Below, piece by piece: positions 17,420 to 26,768 of a stretch of DNA of 64,000 bases. The first letter of the stretch is position 1. Each line of letters begins with the position of its first letter. The notes beneath the pieces were generated by a model. It saw only the letters and a program-made list of their open reading frames with translations, had not been told where the DNA came from and did no database searches. Source of the DNA: Solitalea longa (lineage in GTDB: Bacteria > Bacteroidota > Bacteroidia > Sphingobacteriales > Sphingobacteriaceae); contig NZ_PQVF01000010.1 of the NCBI RefSeq assembly GCF_002920915.1, positions 1 to 64,000 of the forward strand. Reading direction: 5' to 3'. The position numbers were made by a program, and so were the translations under genes.

Positions 17420-19699
17420 TTAAAGAATCAAATAATCCATCCATTTTAACGATTCCTTAACACTTTTAGGCGATTTATCTGCAATAGCCTCTTCAGCATT
17501 ATTACGTAACTGATACCATAGATTGCTATCGCTATAAAGTCGAAGTGTTTGGGTAGCAAACTCTTCGGCGGTATGCGCCAAAAGAATTTCCTTATTATTG
17601 GTGAGATGCATTCCTTCTGCTCCAATTTCGGTTGTTACAATGGGTAGGGCGTATTCAAGACTTTGTCCTATTTTTCCCTTCATTCCAGCGCCATATCTCA
17701 ATGGTGCAACAAATACTCTCGACTGGTTAAAGTAAGGAGTTACATCGGGAACATAACCTGTTACAATAACCCGTTCGTTGGCAAGAGAAAGTAATTCTTC
17801 AGGTGGATGGCTCCCTACTACATATAATTTTATATCTGCAGTTTGTTGCCATATTTTGGGCATAATTTCATGACAAAGCCATTTTACCGCATCTACATTC
17901 GGACGGTGTTTAAAACCTCCGATAAAAAGCAAATGCTGGCGGTCATCGAATCCCATTTCTAAAGATGAAGCATGCGTTGCATGAATATTAGGAACAACCT
18001 GTAGTGTAGAGATCCCTTTCTCCTGCAGAATAGTTTTTTCTTGTTCCGTAACGGTAACTGTAACATCAGCAATCTCAGCAAGTCGCAGTTCCATTTTTTT
18101 ATAGCGCCTGGCTTTTCTTGCCGTTTTTCTATTTCCGCCAAGCAGTTCATTCTCTCTTTCAAAGCGGAGGTAATGAAGGTCTACGGTATCGTAAATCCAT
18201 TTAATGCGAGGAAACTGCTCTTTAATAAAAATATATTTTCGGTTTATTTCAGGTCGGCAGGCCCAAACAAGGTTTACATACGGTAATATTGCTTTTAAGG
18301 ATGTATGCAATTCCTTATGGCCAATGTGCTCGTATAAAACTTCAATAGATAAATCGTGTAGATGAGAATAATAAGGTTCTGTCTTATGACCTTTAGTTGG
18401 ATAATAAATTATGTGATATCCTTTATCAAGAAATATTTTCAAAAGGTGAAATATCCGGTTTGCTCCCGACTCTTTATCAAATGCTGGAAGCGCGTTATCC
18501 ATTACCAACAAAACAGGTTTTTTAATATACTTCCGTGCCGAATCATCTAATTGTTTTTGTTTTTGATGATTCTCTTCTAATTCGAGTTTCCATTTTTCCA
18601 GGAACTTAAAACGATTAACTGCCTGGTACGACTTGACATTGTTGGCCTTTATTTGTTTTCCAGAACTTACTCCCTCAAAGTGAATTAATTCTGACTGAGG
18701 TTGATAGATAACCTTTTTTCCAAGTTTATATTGAACAGAAAAACATAGATCGGTATCCTCATAGTAAGCAGGAGTGTAGCGATCGTCAAATCCTCCTAAT
18801 TTTTCATAATCAGTGTTTCGAACAAGCAAGCTACAGCCTGAGCAATAATCAGTTTGACGCTGATAATTGTATTTTGGCGTATCCGGGTGATTATAGCGCC
18901 CATAATTAGAACCTGAAGCATCGGCAAATATCAACCCTCCGGCTTCCTGTAACAAACCATATGGATACAACAACTTAGAACCCACAATACCAATAGTTTC
19001 ATCGGTTTCAATGGTTTTAACCAGGGATTCAAGCCAATTTGACAAAGTAATAGTATCATTGTTCAGGAAACATAAATAAGTTCCTTTTGCTGTAAGTGCA
19101 GCTTTCCTGCAAGATCTTAGAAAGCCCAGATTCTCTTCGTTACGAATATAATTTATCCCCTCGATGGCAGAGATGGTTTCTTGCGTCAGATCTGTTGAAC
19201 AGTCGTCTATGACAATAAGCTCAATAGGGAATTTTTTTGAAAAATTCTCCTGAATGGAGATAAGGCAGTTAAGTGTAAATTTTAGCTGGTTATATACCGG
19301 TATAATGATACTTACCTTAGGTTTTTCTTCGGATACAAATCTTAAGGCAAAATGAGTATTGTTTATATTATTGAAGTTCTCTTTCTTATAAAAAGAACGT
19401 GTTCCTAGCAAGGTCAGCAACAACTCTTTAATACGAGCTTTTGTTGGGTTTGCCGGATTTTGATCCTTTTGCAGTGGGAAAAAAGATTGATTCAGACAGC
19501 TTTTATAAGGTTGGATCGTTTCTTTACGTAATAATAAAAGAGATATAAGTTCAATCAGAACTCGTGGAATCAGGTACTGCCAAAAACGAAAATGTAAAAT
19601 ATACCATTCACTTTTGCCATTTTCACGTTTCCTGAAATAAGTGGTACAAAGAGAAAGAGAAATTCGTTTGTTAAAATTGTCTAACAAAGGTTTCTTCAT
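17420..19699 (-). CDS. Bifunctional GT2-GT4 glycosyltransferase fusion
   Basis: A 759-residue protein joining two glycosyltransferases. After an N-terminal 125-residue extension with a hydrophobic stretch, the GT2 domain (about 128-360) shows KVSIIIPVYNQ, LIVIDDCSTD, LCFLNNDTI and GGFDDRYTPAYYEDTDLC. The C-terminal GT4-like GT-B domain (about 395-759) contains LLFIGGFKHRPNVDAVKWL, YVVGSHPPEE, VTGYVPDVTPYFNQ and APLRYGAGMKGKIGQSLEYA with the donor-binding Glu region. Such fusions occur in O-antigen and capsule clusters, where they may add two successive sugars. It is the last of three co-oriented genes after the ABC exporter and another GT2. Confidence 0.88.
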   Translation of the reverse strand: MKKPLLDNFNKRISLSLCTTYFRKRENGKSEWYILHFRFWQYLIPRVLIELISLLLLRKETIQPYKSCLNQSFFPLQKDQNPANPTKARIKELLLTLLGTRSFYKKENFNNINNTHFALRFVSEEKPKVSIIIPVYNQLKFTLNCLISIQENFSKKFPIELIVIDDCSTDLTQETISAIEGINYIRNEENLGFLRSCRKAALTAKGTYLCFLNNDTITLSNWLESLVKTIETDETIGIVGSKLLYPYGLLQEAGGLIFADASGSNYGRYNHPDTPKYNYQRQTDYCSGCSLLVRNTDYEKLGGFDDRYTPAYYEDTDLCFSVQYKLGKKVIYQPQSELIHFEGVSSGKQIKANNVKSYQAVNRFKFLEKWKLELEENHQKQKQLDDSARKYIKKPVLLVMDNALPAFDKESGANRIFHLLKIFLDKGYHIIYYPTKGHKTEPYYSHLHDLSIEVLYEHIGHKELHTSLKAILPYVNLVWACRPEINRKYIFIKEQFPRIKWIYDTVDLHYLRFERENELLGGNRKTARKARRYKKMELRLAEIADVTVTVTEQEKTILQEKGISTLQVVPNIHATHASSLEMGFDDRQHLLFIGGFKHRPNVDAVKWLCHEIMPKIWQQTADIKLYVVGSHPPEELLSLANERVIVTGYVPDVTPYFNQSRVFVAPLRYGAGMKGKIGQSLEYALPIVTTEIGAEGMHLTNNKEILLAHTAEEFATQTLRLYSDSNLWYQLRNNAEEAIADKSPKSVKESLKWMDYLIL

Positions 19700-19771
19700 A
19701 AGTTATTAATATGGTTTGGTTTAAAATCCACTTGTGCCAAGGAGATTTAACAATTATTTGGTTAAAAAAGC

Positions 19772-20716
19772 TTAGTTCTTTGACAAGTATTTTTTTAAAG
19801 CCAAACAGAATATCGACAAAATGAAATACCGCGAAACTTTAGAGTTGTTCCTTCTTTCGGGGAAAAGCTCAGAGAAATTATCATTCAAAAACATGAATAG
19901 CTTCCAATGTATCCCCACTTTTTCTGTTTCGATAAATAATTCATTAAAAAGAGTAGTTATAAAACACTGCTTTTCTTTTTGAAGAAATTTATACTCCTGA
20001 AAAATTGTAAGCTGCGTTTTAATCAGTTCAAATTTTCGGTTTCTCCTCGAAAAATTCACCTGATTAATTTGTCTTTTTTCCCGTTGAATTAAAGACTCTG
20101 AATGAATACGGTAATAAGTTAAGGTCTCGTTTAAATAAAAATACTTATTATCATGTGCAGCAATAAATCCAAACCACCAATCGTAATAACCATCTTCAGG
20201 TAATGGAAACGCTTTTGAAAGAAGTTCCTTTCTGAATAAGCAAGTATGACCGGTAAGAGGATTGGCTAAAAGAAATGATTTGTAATTTAAGTTTTCAGGC
20301 AGTGTTTTTCTTCGTAACGTTTTGCCTAAACGATTGCCTCTTTCATCAATAAGCTCTGAGTTTGATCCAATTAATAAGTTATCGTTGATATTATTTAATA
20401 GTGTTTCAATTTTGTTTTCTTTCCAGATGTCGTCTTGGTCGCTTATGGCAATAAATTCACCGGAACAAAAACTAATTGCTTTCTCAAAATTTTTATTAAA
20501 TCCCAGTTGCTCCTCATTTTTAATTAATCGGATTTGATTGTATTTATCTGCAAATCCGGTTAAAATATTCCAGGTATTATCTTTTGAGCAATCATCACAA
20601 ATTACAACTTCAATATGATCATAGGTTTGATTTAAGATGCTGTTTAGCTGCTCTCCTATATATTTAGAACCATTGTACGTACACAATGCAATTGAAACTA
20701 GCGGTTTATTGTTCAT
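19772..20716 (-). CDS. GT2 family glycosyltransferase
   Basis: The 314-residue enzyme begins VSIALCTYNGSKYIGEQLNSI, followed by VVICDDCSKDNT and FIAISDQDDIW (DQDD metal site). This DQDD version is typical of rhamnosyl- and related transferases, but specificity is only a guess. YDWWFGFIAAHDNK is the second conserved block. The start codon lies nine bases after the stop of the MsbA-like ABC transporter, so the two are probably co-transcribed. Confidence 0.87.
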   Translation of the reverse strand: MNNKPLVSIALCTYNGSKYIGEQLNSILNQTYDHIEVVICDDCSKDNTWNILTGFADKYNQIRLIKNEEQLGFNKNFEKAISFCSGEFIAISDQDDIWKENKIETLLNNINDNLLIGSNSELIDERGNRLGKTLRRKTLPENLNYKSFLLANPLTGHTCLFRKELLSKAFPLPEDGYYDWWFGFIAAHDNKYFYLNETLTYYRIHSESLIQREKRQINQVNFSRRNRKFELIKTQLTIFQEYKFLQKEKQCFITTLFNELFIETEKVGIHWKLFMFLNDNFSELFPERRNNSKVSRYFILSIFCLALKKYLSKN

Positions 20717-20725
20717 TGTTATAGG

Positions 20726-22561
20726 TTATGCTTCCGTATTAAAAGATTGCATGTTGATCAGTTTATGGTATAAACCTTCTTTAGCAAGAAGTTCACTGTG
20801 TGAGCCTTGTTCAATTACCTGGCCTCGGTCCAAAACAATGATCTTGTCGGCATTTTGAATGGTACTTAGCCTGTGAGCAATTACCAGCGAAGTACGATTT
20901 TGCATCAACCTATTCAATGCATCCTGAACAAGTTTTTCAGATTCGGTATCCAGTGCCGAAGTTGCCTCATCAAGAAGCATAATAGGAGGATTGCTTAAAA
21001 CTGCCCTGGCAATACATAAGCGCTGTCGCTGTCCACCGGAAAGCTTTGAGCCGCGGTCACCAATATTGGTTTGGTAACCATTTTCAGTTTCCATAATAAA
21101 ATTATGGGCATTGGCAATTTTGGCCGCTTCCATTACTTCTTCCAAGGTGGTGTTTGGCTTACCAAAGGCTATGTTATTAAATATGCTATCGTTGAAAAGA
21201 ACAGATTCTTGTGGAACCAATCCAATTTGGCTGCGTATAGAATCTAACTTCAAATCACGTATATCTGCACCATCGAAAATAATGTTTCCTTCTTTAACAT
21301 CATAGAAACGCGGCAGAAGATCACAAATTGTAGTTTTTCCACTTCCGGATGGACCAACCAATGCCACCGTTTCACCTTTGTTTATATCAAAAGAAACCTT
21401 ATTTAACACTGTTCTTTCAGCATAAGCAAAGTCAACATTCTTAATTTCAATTTTATTAGTAAAAATACCTGCCGAAACAGCTGTTGGCTTGTCAACAATC
21501 TGAGGCTTGGTATCTATTAGCTCCAACACTCGCTCACCGGCAGCTAAGCCCTGATTTATATAAGTAAACGCTTCGGAAATAGATTTAGCCGGGCGGGTAA
21601 CTTGAGAGAAAGTGGCAATGTATCCGATAAATTGAGCAGCAGTTAAACCCGATTGCCCATTAGTGATCATGTAACCACCATAAAGTAATATGCCCGCAAC
21701 AGTAACAATGCCTAAAAACTCCGAAATAGGTGAAGCCAATTGCTGGCGACGAATCATCGAATAGTTTACTTTTGAATAGTAATCGTTTTCTGCTTTGAAT
21801 TTGTTTTTGATGTAAGGGATAGCATTGAATGCATTGATGATTTTTATGCCCGAAAGCGCTTCATCTAAAAAGCTGATCATATTCGAATAGCTCGATTGCA
21901 AGTTCAGCGCTTGTTTTTTAAGGCGTTTTACTAAAGCTGATATAATTAATCCCGAAACAGGAACTACCAAAATGGAGAACAAGGTAAGTTTTACCGATAT
22001 GGTAAACATGAAAATAAAGAAGGCGATCAACTGCAATGGATCCCTGAAAATAACTTGCAGGGTACTTGTTACAGTGAATTGTACAACCTGGACATCTGAA
22101 GATACCTTTGAAATGATGTCTCCTTTACGCTCGTTGTTAAAATAACCCACGTTCATATTCATAACGTTGTTAAATACAGAAACACGTAAGTTCTGCATGG
22201 TATGAACACGAAGATCCTCCATGAACCGTTGCGAAAGGTATTTGAACAGGTTGCTTAAAAAAGCTGAGCAAACAATAATTAAGCTGACAAATTTCAGTGA
22301 ACCATAAATACCATAAACGGCTTTTGAATGGTAGAAATAATAATAAAATAGGTCCTTAAAATAGGTAAACGACATGTGAAATTCAGGTTTGGCTGCAACC
22401 TGATGAATAGTATCTTCTGAAAACAACGCCTGTAGAAGAGGGATTAATAAGGCAAAGTTTAGGGTGCCAAAAACTACAGCTAATAAAGTAGTGAAGATAT
22501 AGGGTATGGCAAATTGACCAATAGGTTTTGCAAAAGAAAGCAAACGTAAGTAAGTTTTCAT
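20726..22561 (-). CDS. MsbA-like ABC exporter (permease-ATPase)
   Basis: A half-size ABC exporter of 611 residues that works as a homodimer in the inner membrane. The transmembrane domain (about 15-330) has six predicted helices. The ATPase domain has Walker A GPSGSGKTT, the Q-loop, signature LSGGQRQRL, Walker B IMLLDEATSALD and the switch IAHRLSTI. The closest well-known relatives are lipid A/glycolipid flippases (MsbA), which fits its place at the head of a glycosyltransferase operon. Whether it moves lipid A or a lipid-linked glycan is not decided by sequence. A -7 element lies about 185 bases upstream. Confidence 0.88.
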   Translation of the reverse strand: MKTYLRLLSFAKPIGQFAIPYIFTTLLAVVFGTLNFALLIPLLQALFSEDTIHQVAAKPEFHMSFTYFKDLFYYYFYHSKAVYGIYGSLKFVSLIIVCSAFLSNLFKYLSQRFMEDLRVHTMQNLRVSVFNNVMNMNVGYFNNERKGDIISKVSSDVQVVQFTVTSTLQVIFRDPLQLIAFFIFMFTISVKLTLFSILVVPVSGLIISALVKRLKKQALNLQSSYSNMISFLDEALSGIKIINAFNAIPYIKNKFKAENDYYSKVNYSMIRRQQLASPISEFLGIVTVAGILLYGGYMITNGQSGLTAAQFIGYIATFSQVTRPAKSISEAFTYINQGLAAGERVLELIDTKPQIVDKPTAVSAGIFTNKIEIKNVDFAYAERTVLNKVSFDINKGETVALVGPSGSGKTTICDLLPRFYDVKEGNIIFDGADIRDLKLDSIRSQIGLVPQESVLFNDSIFNNIAFGKPNTTLEEVMEAAKIANAHNFIMETENGYQTNIGDRGSKLSGGQRQRLCIARAVLSNPPIMLLDEATSALDTESEKLVQDALNRLMQNRTSLVIAHRLSTIQNADKIIVLDRGQVIEQGSHSELLAKEGLYHKLINMQSFNTEA

Positions 22562-22743
22562 TCTTGTCGAATTAGTTTTGTTTGTTGGCCAGTTTAAATG
22601 CCGGTTTGTAGTAAAAAAAGTATTGTATACATTGTACAGATGACGAATCGATCATTCTTCATCTATATTCTTTCTTCTTTCGTTGTAAGTGATAATTACT
22701 GCAGTTAATTTTGGCAGCATCTAAATCATAAAAGAATAAGGCT

Positions 22744-22752
22744 GCAAAGTTA
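22744..22752 (-). promoter_or_regulatory. Bacteroidota -7 element for the ABC-GT2-GT2/GT4 operon
   Basis: The minus strand reads TAACTTTGC, an exact TAnnTTTGC. No convincing -33 box is seen. The predicted leader before the ABC transporter is about 175 bases, long for this window. Confidence 0.45.
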
Positions 22753-22827
22753 GAAATTTAATGCAATCTGAGGGCGTTAATCAAACAAGATGAAGAACCT
22801 GATTATTATTTCTTACTTTGATTTATA

Positions 22828-23745
22828 ATGCAGAGAATGGGACAAACAGACCTTTTGGAAAAAATGCGTGAGGGTGACTTTAGGTCACTGTCAAGAGTAA
22901 TAAGTCTGGTAGAAAATGATACAAAGGATGCAGAGCAGTTATTGCTCCATCTTGATCTATCTCGAAAAGTACCTGTTATTGGAATAACAGGGCCTCCTGG
23001 GGCCGGGAAAAGTACTTTAGTAAACGGTCTTATAAGAGAAATAACTGAAAAGGGTAAAAGTGTAGGAGTGGTTGCAATTGATCCAACTTCCCCCTTTAAT
23101 TATGGCTCATTACTGGGTGATCGTATTCGTATGGTAGAGCACTTCAACAATCAAAAAGTTTTTATTCGTTCTTTAGCTACAAGAGGATCATTGGGCGGCC
23201 TTTCGGCGAAAACTATCGAGATTGTGGATATTATGAAGGCCGCAGCGTTTGATTACATTATTGTTGAAACAGTAGGGGTTGGACAGTCGGAAGTTGAGAT
23301 CGTAGGATTGGCTGATACCACACTTGTTGTTTTAGTACCTGAAGCAGGTGATGAAATTCAAACCATTAAATCGGGCTTAATGGAAATAGCTGATATTTTT
23401 GTGGTAAATAAAGCCGATCATATTGGAGCAGATGAATTTGTAGCTAATATTAAAAAACTACTTCATCAACGCCCCCCCGCGAGCTGGAATGTGCCGGTTT
23501 TAAAAACGGTAGCGGATAAGAAAGATGGGGTTGGGGAATTGTTTGCACGCATTGAGCAACATTATCCGATTTCTGACAACACTAAGAAGCCCTTTTTAAT
23601 GGCCGAAAAAGCATTTAGACTTATTCAACACTACAAAATGAAGCATATCAATAAACAGACTTTACTTCAGGAAATTATACTCAAAATCAGGAATAATGAT
23701 TTTAATCTTTACAGGTTCGTAAAGCAACAAACGACTTTGCTCTAA
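22828..23745 (+). CDS. meaB: Methylmalonyl-CoA mutase-associated GTPase MeaB
   Basis: G3E-family P-loop GTPase that loads and protects the B12 cofactor of methylmalonyl-CoA mutase (older name ArgK). The 305 residues contain the Walker A TGPPGAGKST (54-63), the IDPTSPFNYGSLLGDR segment typical of MeaB, VETVGVGQSE as Switch region and the base-specificity motif NKAD. The mutase subunits are not in the window, so the partner must be encoded elsewhere; this separation is frequent in Bacteroidota. The stop is embedded in an imperfect hairpin facing the convergent peptidase gene. Confidence 0.94.
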   Translation: MQRMGQTDLLEKMREGDFRSLSRVISLVENDTKDAEQLLLHLDLSRKVPVIGITGPPGAGKSTLVNGLIREITEKGKSVGVVAIDPTSPFNYGSLLGDRIRMVEHFNNQKVFIRSLATRGSLGGLSAKTIEIVDIMKAAAFDYIIVETVGVGQSEVEIVGLADTTLVVLVPEAGDEIQTIKSGLMEIADIFVVNKADHIGADEFVANIKKLLHQRPPASWNVPVLKTVADKKDGVGELFARIEQHYPISDNTKKPFLMAEKAFRLIQHYKMKHINKQTLLQEIILKIRNNDFNLYRFVKQQTTLL

Positions 23746-23756
23746 GTCGTTCGTTG
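23725..23756. terminator. Hairpin overlapping the end of meaB
   Basis: CAACAAACGACTT and AAGTCGTTCGTTG can form 13 pairs with one mismatch around TGCTCT. It spans the meaB stop and lies between convergent genes. A U tract is absent, so terminator function is tentative. Confidence 0.4.
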
Positions 23757-23768
23757 TTCATATATTAT

Positions 23769-25058
23769 TCAACTATTCATTAATTCTTCTATTTCTTCTA
23801 TCTCAATCGGAATATTCTTCATTAAATCGATGTTCCCATCTTTAGTTATAAAAATGTCGTTTTCCAATCGGATACCTAGCTTTTCATCCGGGATATAAAT
23901 TCCTGGTTCACAAGTTAAAATATTCCCAGCCTGAAAAGGAGTAAAGCGATTGCTAATATCATGAACATCAAGCCCAAGGTGATGTGACGTGCCATGCATG
24001 AAATATTTTTTGTAAGCTGGATTTTTACGATCCTGTTTCGCTACATCGTGTTTATCTAACAAACCAATGCTAATCAATTCACTGGTCATTATTTTTCCAA
24101 CCTCCTCGTGATATTCATTCCATATTGTTCCGGCTGTAAGCATATTGCGGGCTCCTTTCAATACGTTCAATACTGCGGTATAAATAGCTTTTTGTCTGAT
24201 TGAGAATCGCCCAATTACTGGAATGGAACGAGTAAGGTCGGCATTGTAATTTGCATAACAAGCTCCAAAGTCCATCAATATAATTTCCCCATCAGTACAT
24301 ACTTTATTGTTTTCATTATAGTGGAGACAACACGCGCTTTCACCCGAGGCTATTATTGGATTATATCCATGTCCCGTGGCCCTGTTTCTTATAAATTCAT
24401 GAATTATTTCAGCTTCAATTTCATATTCAGTAACACCTGGTTTAGTGAAACTTAGTACTCTTTTAAAAGCCTTTTCGGTAATATCACAAGCTGTCTGGGT
24501 AAGTTGAACCTCAATATCCGATTTCACCATCCGCAATTGACACATAATTGGGGCGCTTCGGAGGTAGTTAAAATGAGGGCAGCGGTTTTTTAGTTCTTCG
24601 GCAAAACGAAGATCTCTGTAAGGAACCGTATGTACGTACCGATCATTTTCATTTGTGTTCAAATAAATATTTTCGGCGTGATAAACAATTGAAGGAAATA
24701 GTGTTTCAAAATCCTCAATCCAAAATATGGAACCAATTCCCGATGTCTCAGCGGCTTCTGCCTTTGTGTATTTATGCCCTTCCCAAATAGCTATATGTTC
24801 ATTGGTTTTTCTTAAGAAAAGTACTTCCCTATAAATAGGATTAGGACAATCTGGAAAAATCAGCAGAATAGTTTGTTCCTGATCAATTCCACTTAAATAA
24901 AATAGATCAGCATTTTGTTTAAACGGAAAAGTTTGATCGCCACTTTGAGGAAACTCGTCATTAGAATTAAACAAAGCCAATGATTTTGGTTTTAAACTAG
25001 CCTTAAATCTTTTTCGATTTTCTTCAAATAGGCTGCTGTTTATTTTTGTATATTTCAT
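23769..25058 (-). CDS. Aminopeptidase P family protein (M24B, Xaa-Pro)
   Basis: Dinuclear metallopeptidase removing an N-terminal residue preceding proline. The 429 residues comprise an AMP_N domain (about 5-135) and the pita-bread catalytic domain (about 170-429). Metal ligands are visible in LMDFGACYANYNADLTRS (two Asp), HGTSHHLGLDVHD (His), CEPGIYIP (Glu) and GIRLENDIFIT (Glu). The length and presence of the AMP_N domain match aminopeptidase P/prolidase rather than methionine aminopeptidase. It is transcribed toward meaB and stands alone. Confidence 0.92.
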   Translation of the reverse strand: MKYTKINSSLFEENRKRFKASLKPKSLALFNSNDEFPQSGDQTFPFKQNADLFYLSGIDQEQTILLIFPDCPNPIYREVLFLRKTNEHIAIWEGHKYTKAEAAETSGIGSIFWIEDFETLFPSIVYHAENIYLNTNENDRYVHTVPYRDLRFAEELKNRCPHFNYLRSAPIMCQLRMVKSDIEVQLTQTACDITEKAFKRVLSFTKPGVTEYEIEAEIIHEFIRNRATGHGYNPIIASGESACCLHYNENNKVCTDGEIILMDFGACYANYNADLTRSIPVIGRFSIRQKAIYTAVLNVLKGARNMLTAGTIWNEYHEEVGKIMTSELISIGLLDKHDVAKQDRKNPAYKKYFMHGTSHHLGLDVHDISNRFTPFQAGNILTCEPGIYIPDEKLGIRLENDIFITKDGNIDLMKNIPIEIEEIEELMNS

Positions 25059-25145
25059 AATGTTTACGGTAATATCTGTGAAGTATAACTAAGAGTTAAA
25101 ACTGGAATGATTTTTGGCTAAATTATGTAATTAAGGAAAAAATTC

Positions 25146-25154
25146 TATATTTGC
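25146..25154 (+). promoter_or_regulatory. Promoter -7 element of the ompA-like gene
   Basis: TATATTTGC matches TAnnTTTGC. A weak -33 (TTATG at 25123-25127) lies 18 bases upstream. The leader is about 55 bases. Heavy codon bias of the gene suggests this promoter is strong. Confidence 0.6.
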
Positions 25155-25214
25155 ATAGCATTTACGCTTAATTCATTATTAAGAACAATATATCTAACTA
25201 ATATTTGATCGACT

Positions 25215-26471
25215 ATGAACAAATCTACTTTTAAGAAGATAGCAGCTATGACGCTGGTTGCAGCATTTAGCGGTCTATCGGCGTTTGCCCAAGATGGTGG
25301 CGCGAAAGTGTTTGGCGGGACCAAACAGTTCAGAACTTGGCAAATCGGAGTAAACGGCGGTGTAGCAGCACCTGTAGTTTTCTTAGGAGGCCATAATGAC
25401 TACAACGAATGGGACGCTAACTTTGGTTACGGCCTGTACATTCAAAAACAATTAACCCACGCCTTTGGTTTAAAATTAGACTATCAGGGTGGTAAAGTTG
25501 CTGGTACCTATAACGGTTCTACCAATGGTCAAGCTTTTCCTGGCTTCAGCTCGTTTTCAACCACCATTAACTATGCTATTTCATTGCAAGGTCAGGTAGA
25601 CCTGACTAGCTTGTTATGGAAACGTGACAGCAAAGTGGCATTGTATCTACAAACAGGTTACGGTTTAACCGGTTACAAACCTGATTCAGAAACCCGCACT
25701 GAGCAATTTATTCCGGTTGGAGCAGGTTTGAAATTCAAACTATCTGAAGGTATTGGCTTAGACTTAGGTTACACCATGAACTTCTTGGATGCTGACAATT
25801 TGGACAGAACTTGGTTTGGTCCAAGCAATGACAAGTGGTCATACGGTTATGCTGGTTTAAACTTTGCCCTAGGAGCTAAAGAAAAGAAAAACCTGGACTG
25901 GGTAAATCCATATGCTTTGATGTATGATGAGTTGAAAGACGATCAATTACGCAAAGAAGTGGAAGCGTTAAAATCACGTGTAGCGGCTAACGAAGGTGAA
26001 GTATCGAACATTAAGAAAGATTCTGACGGCGATGGCGTATCAGATGTATTTGATAAAGAGCCTAACACTCCAGCTGGTAACGTAGTAGACGGAGCCGGTC
26101 GTACGATCGTGTTCCCAACTCCTGCACCAGTAGCAGCGGCAGTTGAGCAAAGCAACACCATTCAGTTCGACTTCAACTCCGACAAATTACGTCCAGAGTC
26201 ATCAGGTGCAATTGAAAGCATGGCTAACGAGTTAAAAGCATCAGGAGGTAAAATGTTGTTAGAAGGTCACGCTTCAGAAGAAGGTACCGAAGCTTACAAC
26301 ATGGACTTGTCAAAACGTCGTGCTGCTTCAGTGAAAAAAGCGTTAGTGAAAGCTGGCGTAAAATCAGGTAACATCACTACTAAAGGTTACGGCGAAACTC
26401 GTCCGGTAGCATCTAACGATACTGAAGAAGGTCGTCAGAAAAACCGTCGCGTTGAATTCAAAGTACAATAG
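25215..26471 (+). CDS. OmpA family outer-membrane porin-like protein
   Basis: Outer-membrane protein anchoring to peptidoglycan. A signal peptide ends at SAFAQ (about residue 26). Residues 30-220 form an eight-strand beta-barrel-like domain ending WSYGYAGLNFALG. A short coiled segment (LRKEVEALKSRVAANEGE) and a calcium-binding TSP3-like repeat DSDGDGVSDVFDKEP lead into the OmpA C-terminal domain (about 310-418) with IQFDFNSDKLRPES, LEGHASEEGTE and KNRRVEF, the diaminopimelate-binding region. The gene uses a narrow set of codons (GGT, AAC, CGT, TTA), which points to high expression. It has its own promoter and a 16-bp terminator. Confidence 0.95.
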   Translation: MNKSTFKKIAAMTLVAAFSGLSAFAQDGGAKVFGGTKQFRTWQIGVNGGVAAPVVFLGGHNDYNEWDANFGYGLYIQKQLTHAFGLKLDYQGGKVAGTYNGSTNGQAFPGFSSFSTTINYAISLQGQVDLTSLLWKRDSKVALYLQTGYGLTGYKPDSETRTEQFIPVGAGLKFKLSEGIGLDLGYTMNFLDADNLDRTWFGPSNDKWSYGYAGLNFALGAKEKKNLDWVNPYALMYDELKDDQLRKEVEALKSRVAANEGEVSNIKKDSDGDGVSDVFDKEPNTPAGNVVDGAGRTIVFPTPAPVAAAVEQSNTIQFDFNSDKLRPESSGAIESMANELKASGGKMLLEGHASEEGTEAYNMDLSKRRAASVKKALVKAGVKSGNITTKGYGETRPVASNDTEEGRQKNRRVEFKVQ

Positions 26472-26492
26472 TCGTAAGAGACATAAACGTAT

Positions 26493-26535
26493 AAAAAGGG
26501 AGTCCCGTAGATAAACGGGACTCCCTTTTTTATAT
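26493..26535 (+). terminator. Very strong terminator after the ompA-like gene
   Basis: A perfect 16-bp stem (AAAAAGGGAGTCCCGT and its complement, loop AGATAA) is followed by a T run. It starts 22 bases after the stop. Confidence 0.92.
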
Positions 26536-26547
26536 TTTTGTATTCTT

Positions 26548-26688
26548 ATGTTGTACTTCTTTCGAAAAAAAGATCCAAACCGTCCAACTAACTTTAATAT
26601 AAAAGTTATGCATTGGATAAACCGAATAGCTATTATCGTGTTTTTAGCAGGAGTTATTTATAAACTTATTGAGGCAATAATGAGATAA
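26548..26688 (+). CDS. 46-residue single-helix membrane protein (DUF6728-like)
   Basis: A short ORF in the gap between the ompA terminator and ridA. It starts MLYFFRKKDPNRPTNFNI, continues with MHWINRIA and ends in one hydrophobic helix (IAIIVFLAGVIYKLIEAI, about residues 28-45). The pattern YFFRKKDPNRPTN plus MHxINRIAI agrees with my memory of a small Bacteroidota family annotated DUF6728; the name needs a search. Function is unknown. A TATTTTTG at 26533-26540 matches the -7 consensus eight bases before the ATG, so it may be transcribed almost without a leader. Confidence 0.72.
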   Translation: MLYFFRKKDPNRPTNFNIKVMHWINRIAIIVFLAGVIYKLIEAIMR

Positions 26689-26768
26689 CAATCTCCTGCA
26701 TCAAAAGTCTAAATCAATTAATAGTTTATGGCTGTTTATGTCTTTATTAAATAAACCTATATAATTAA

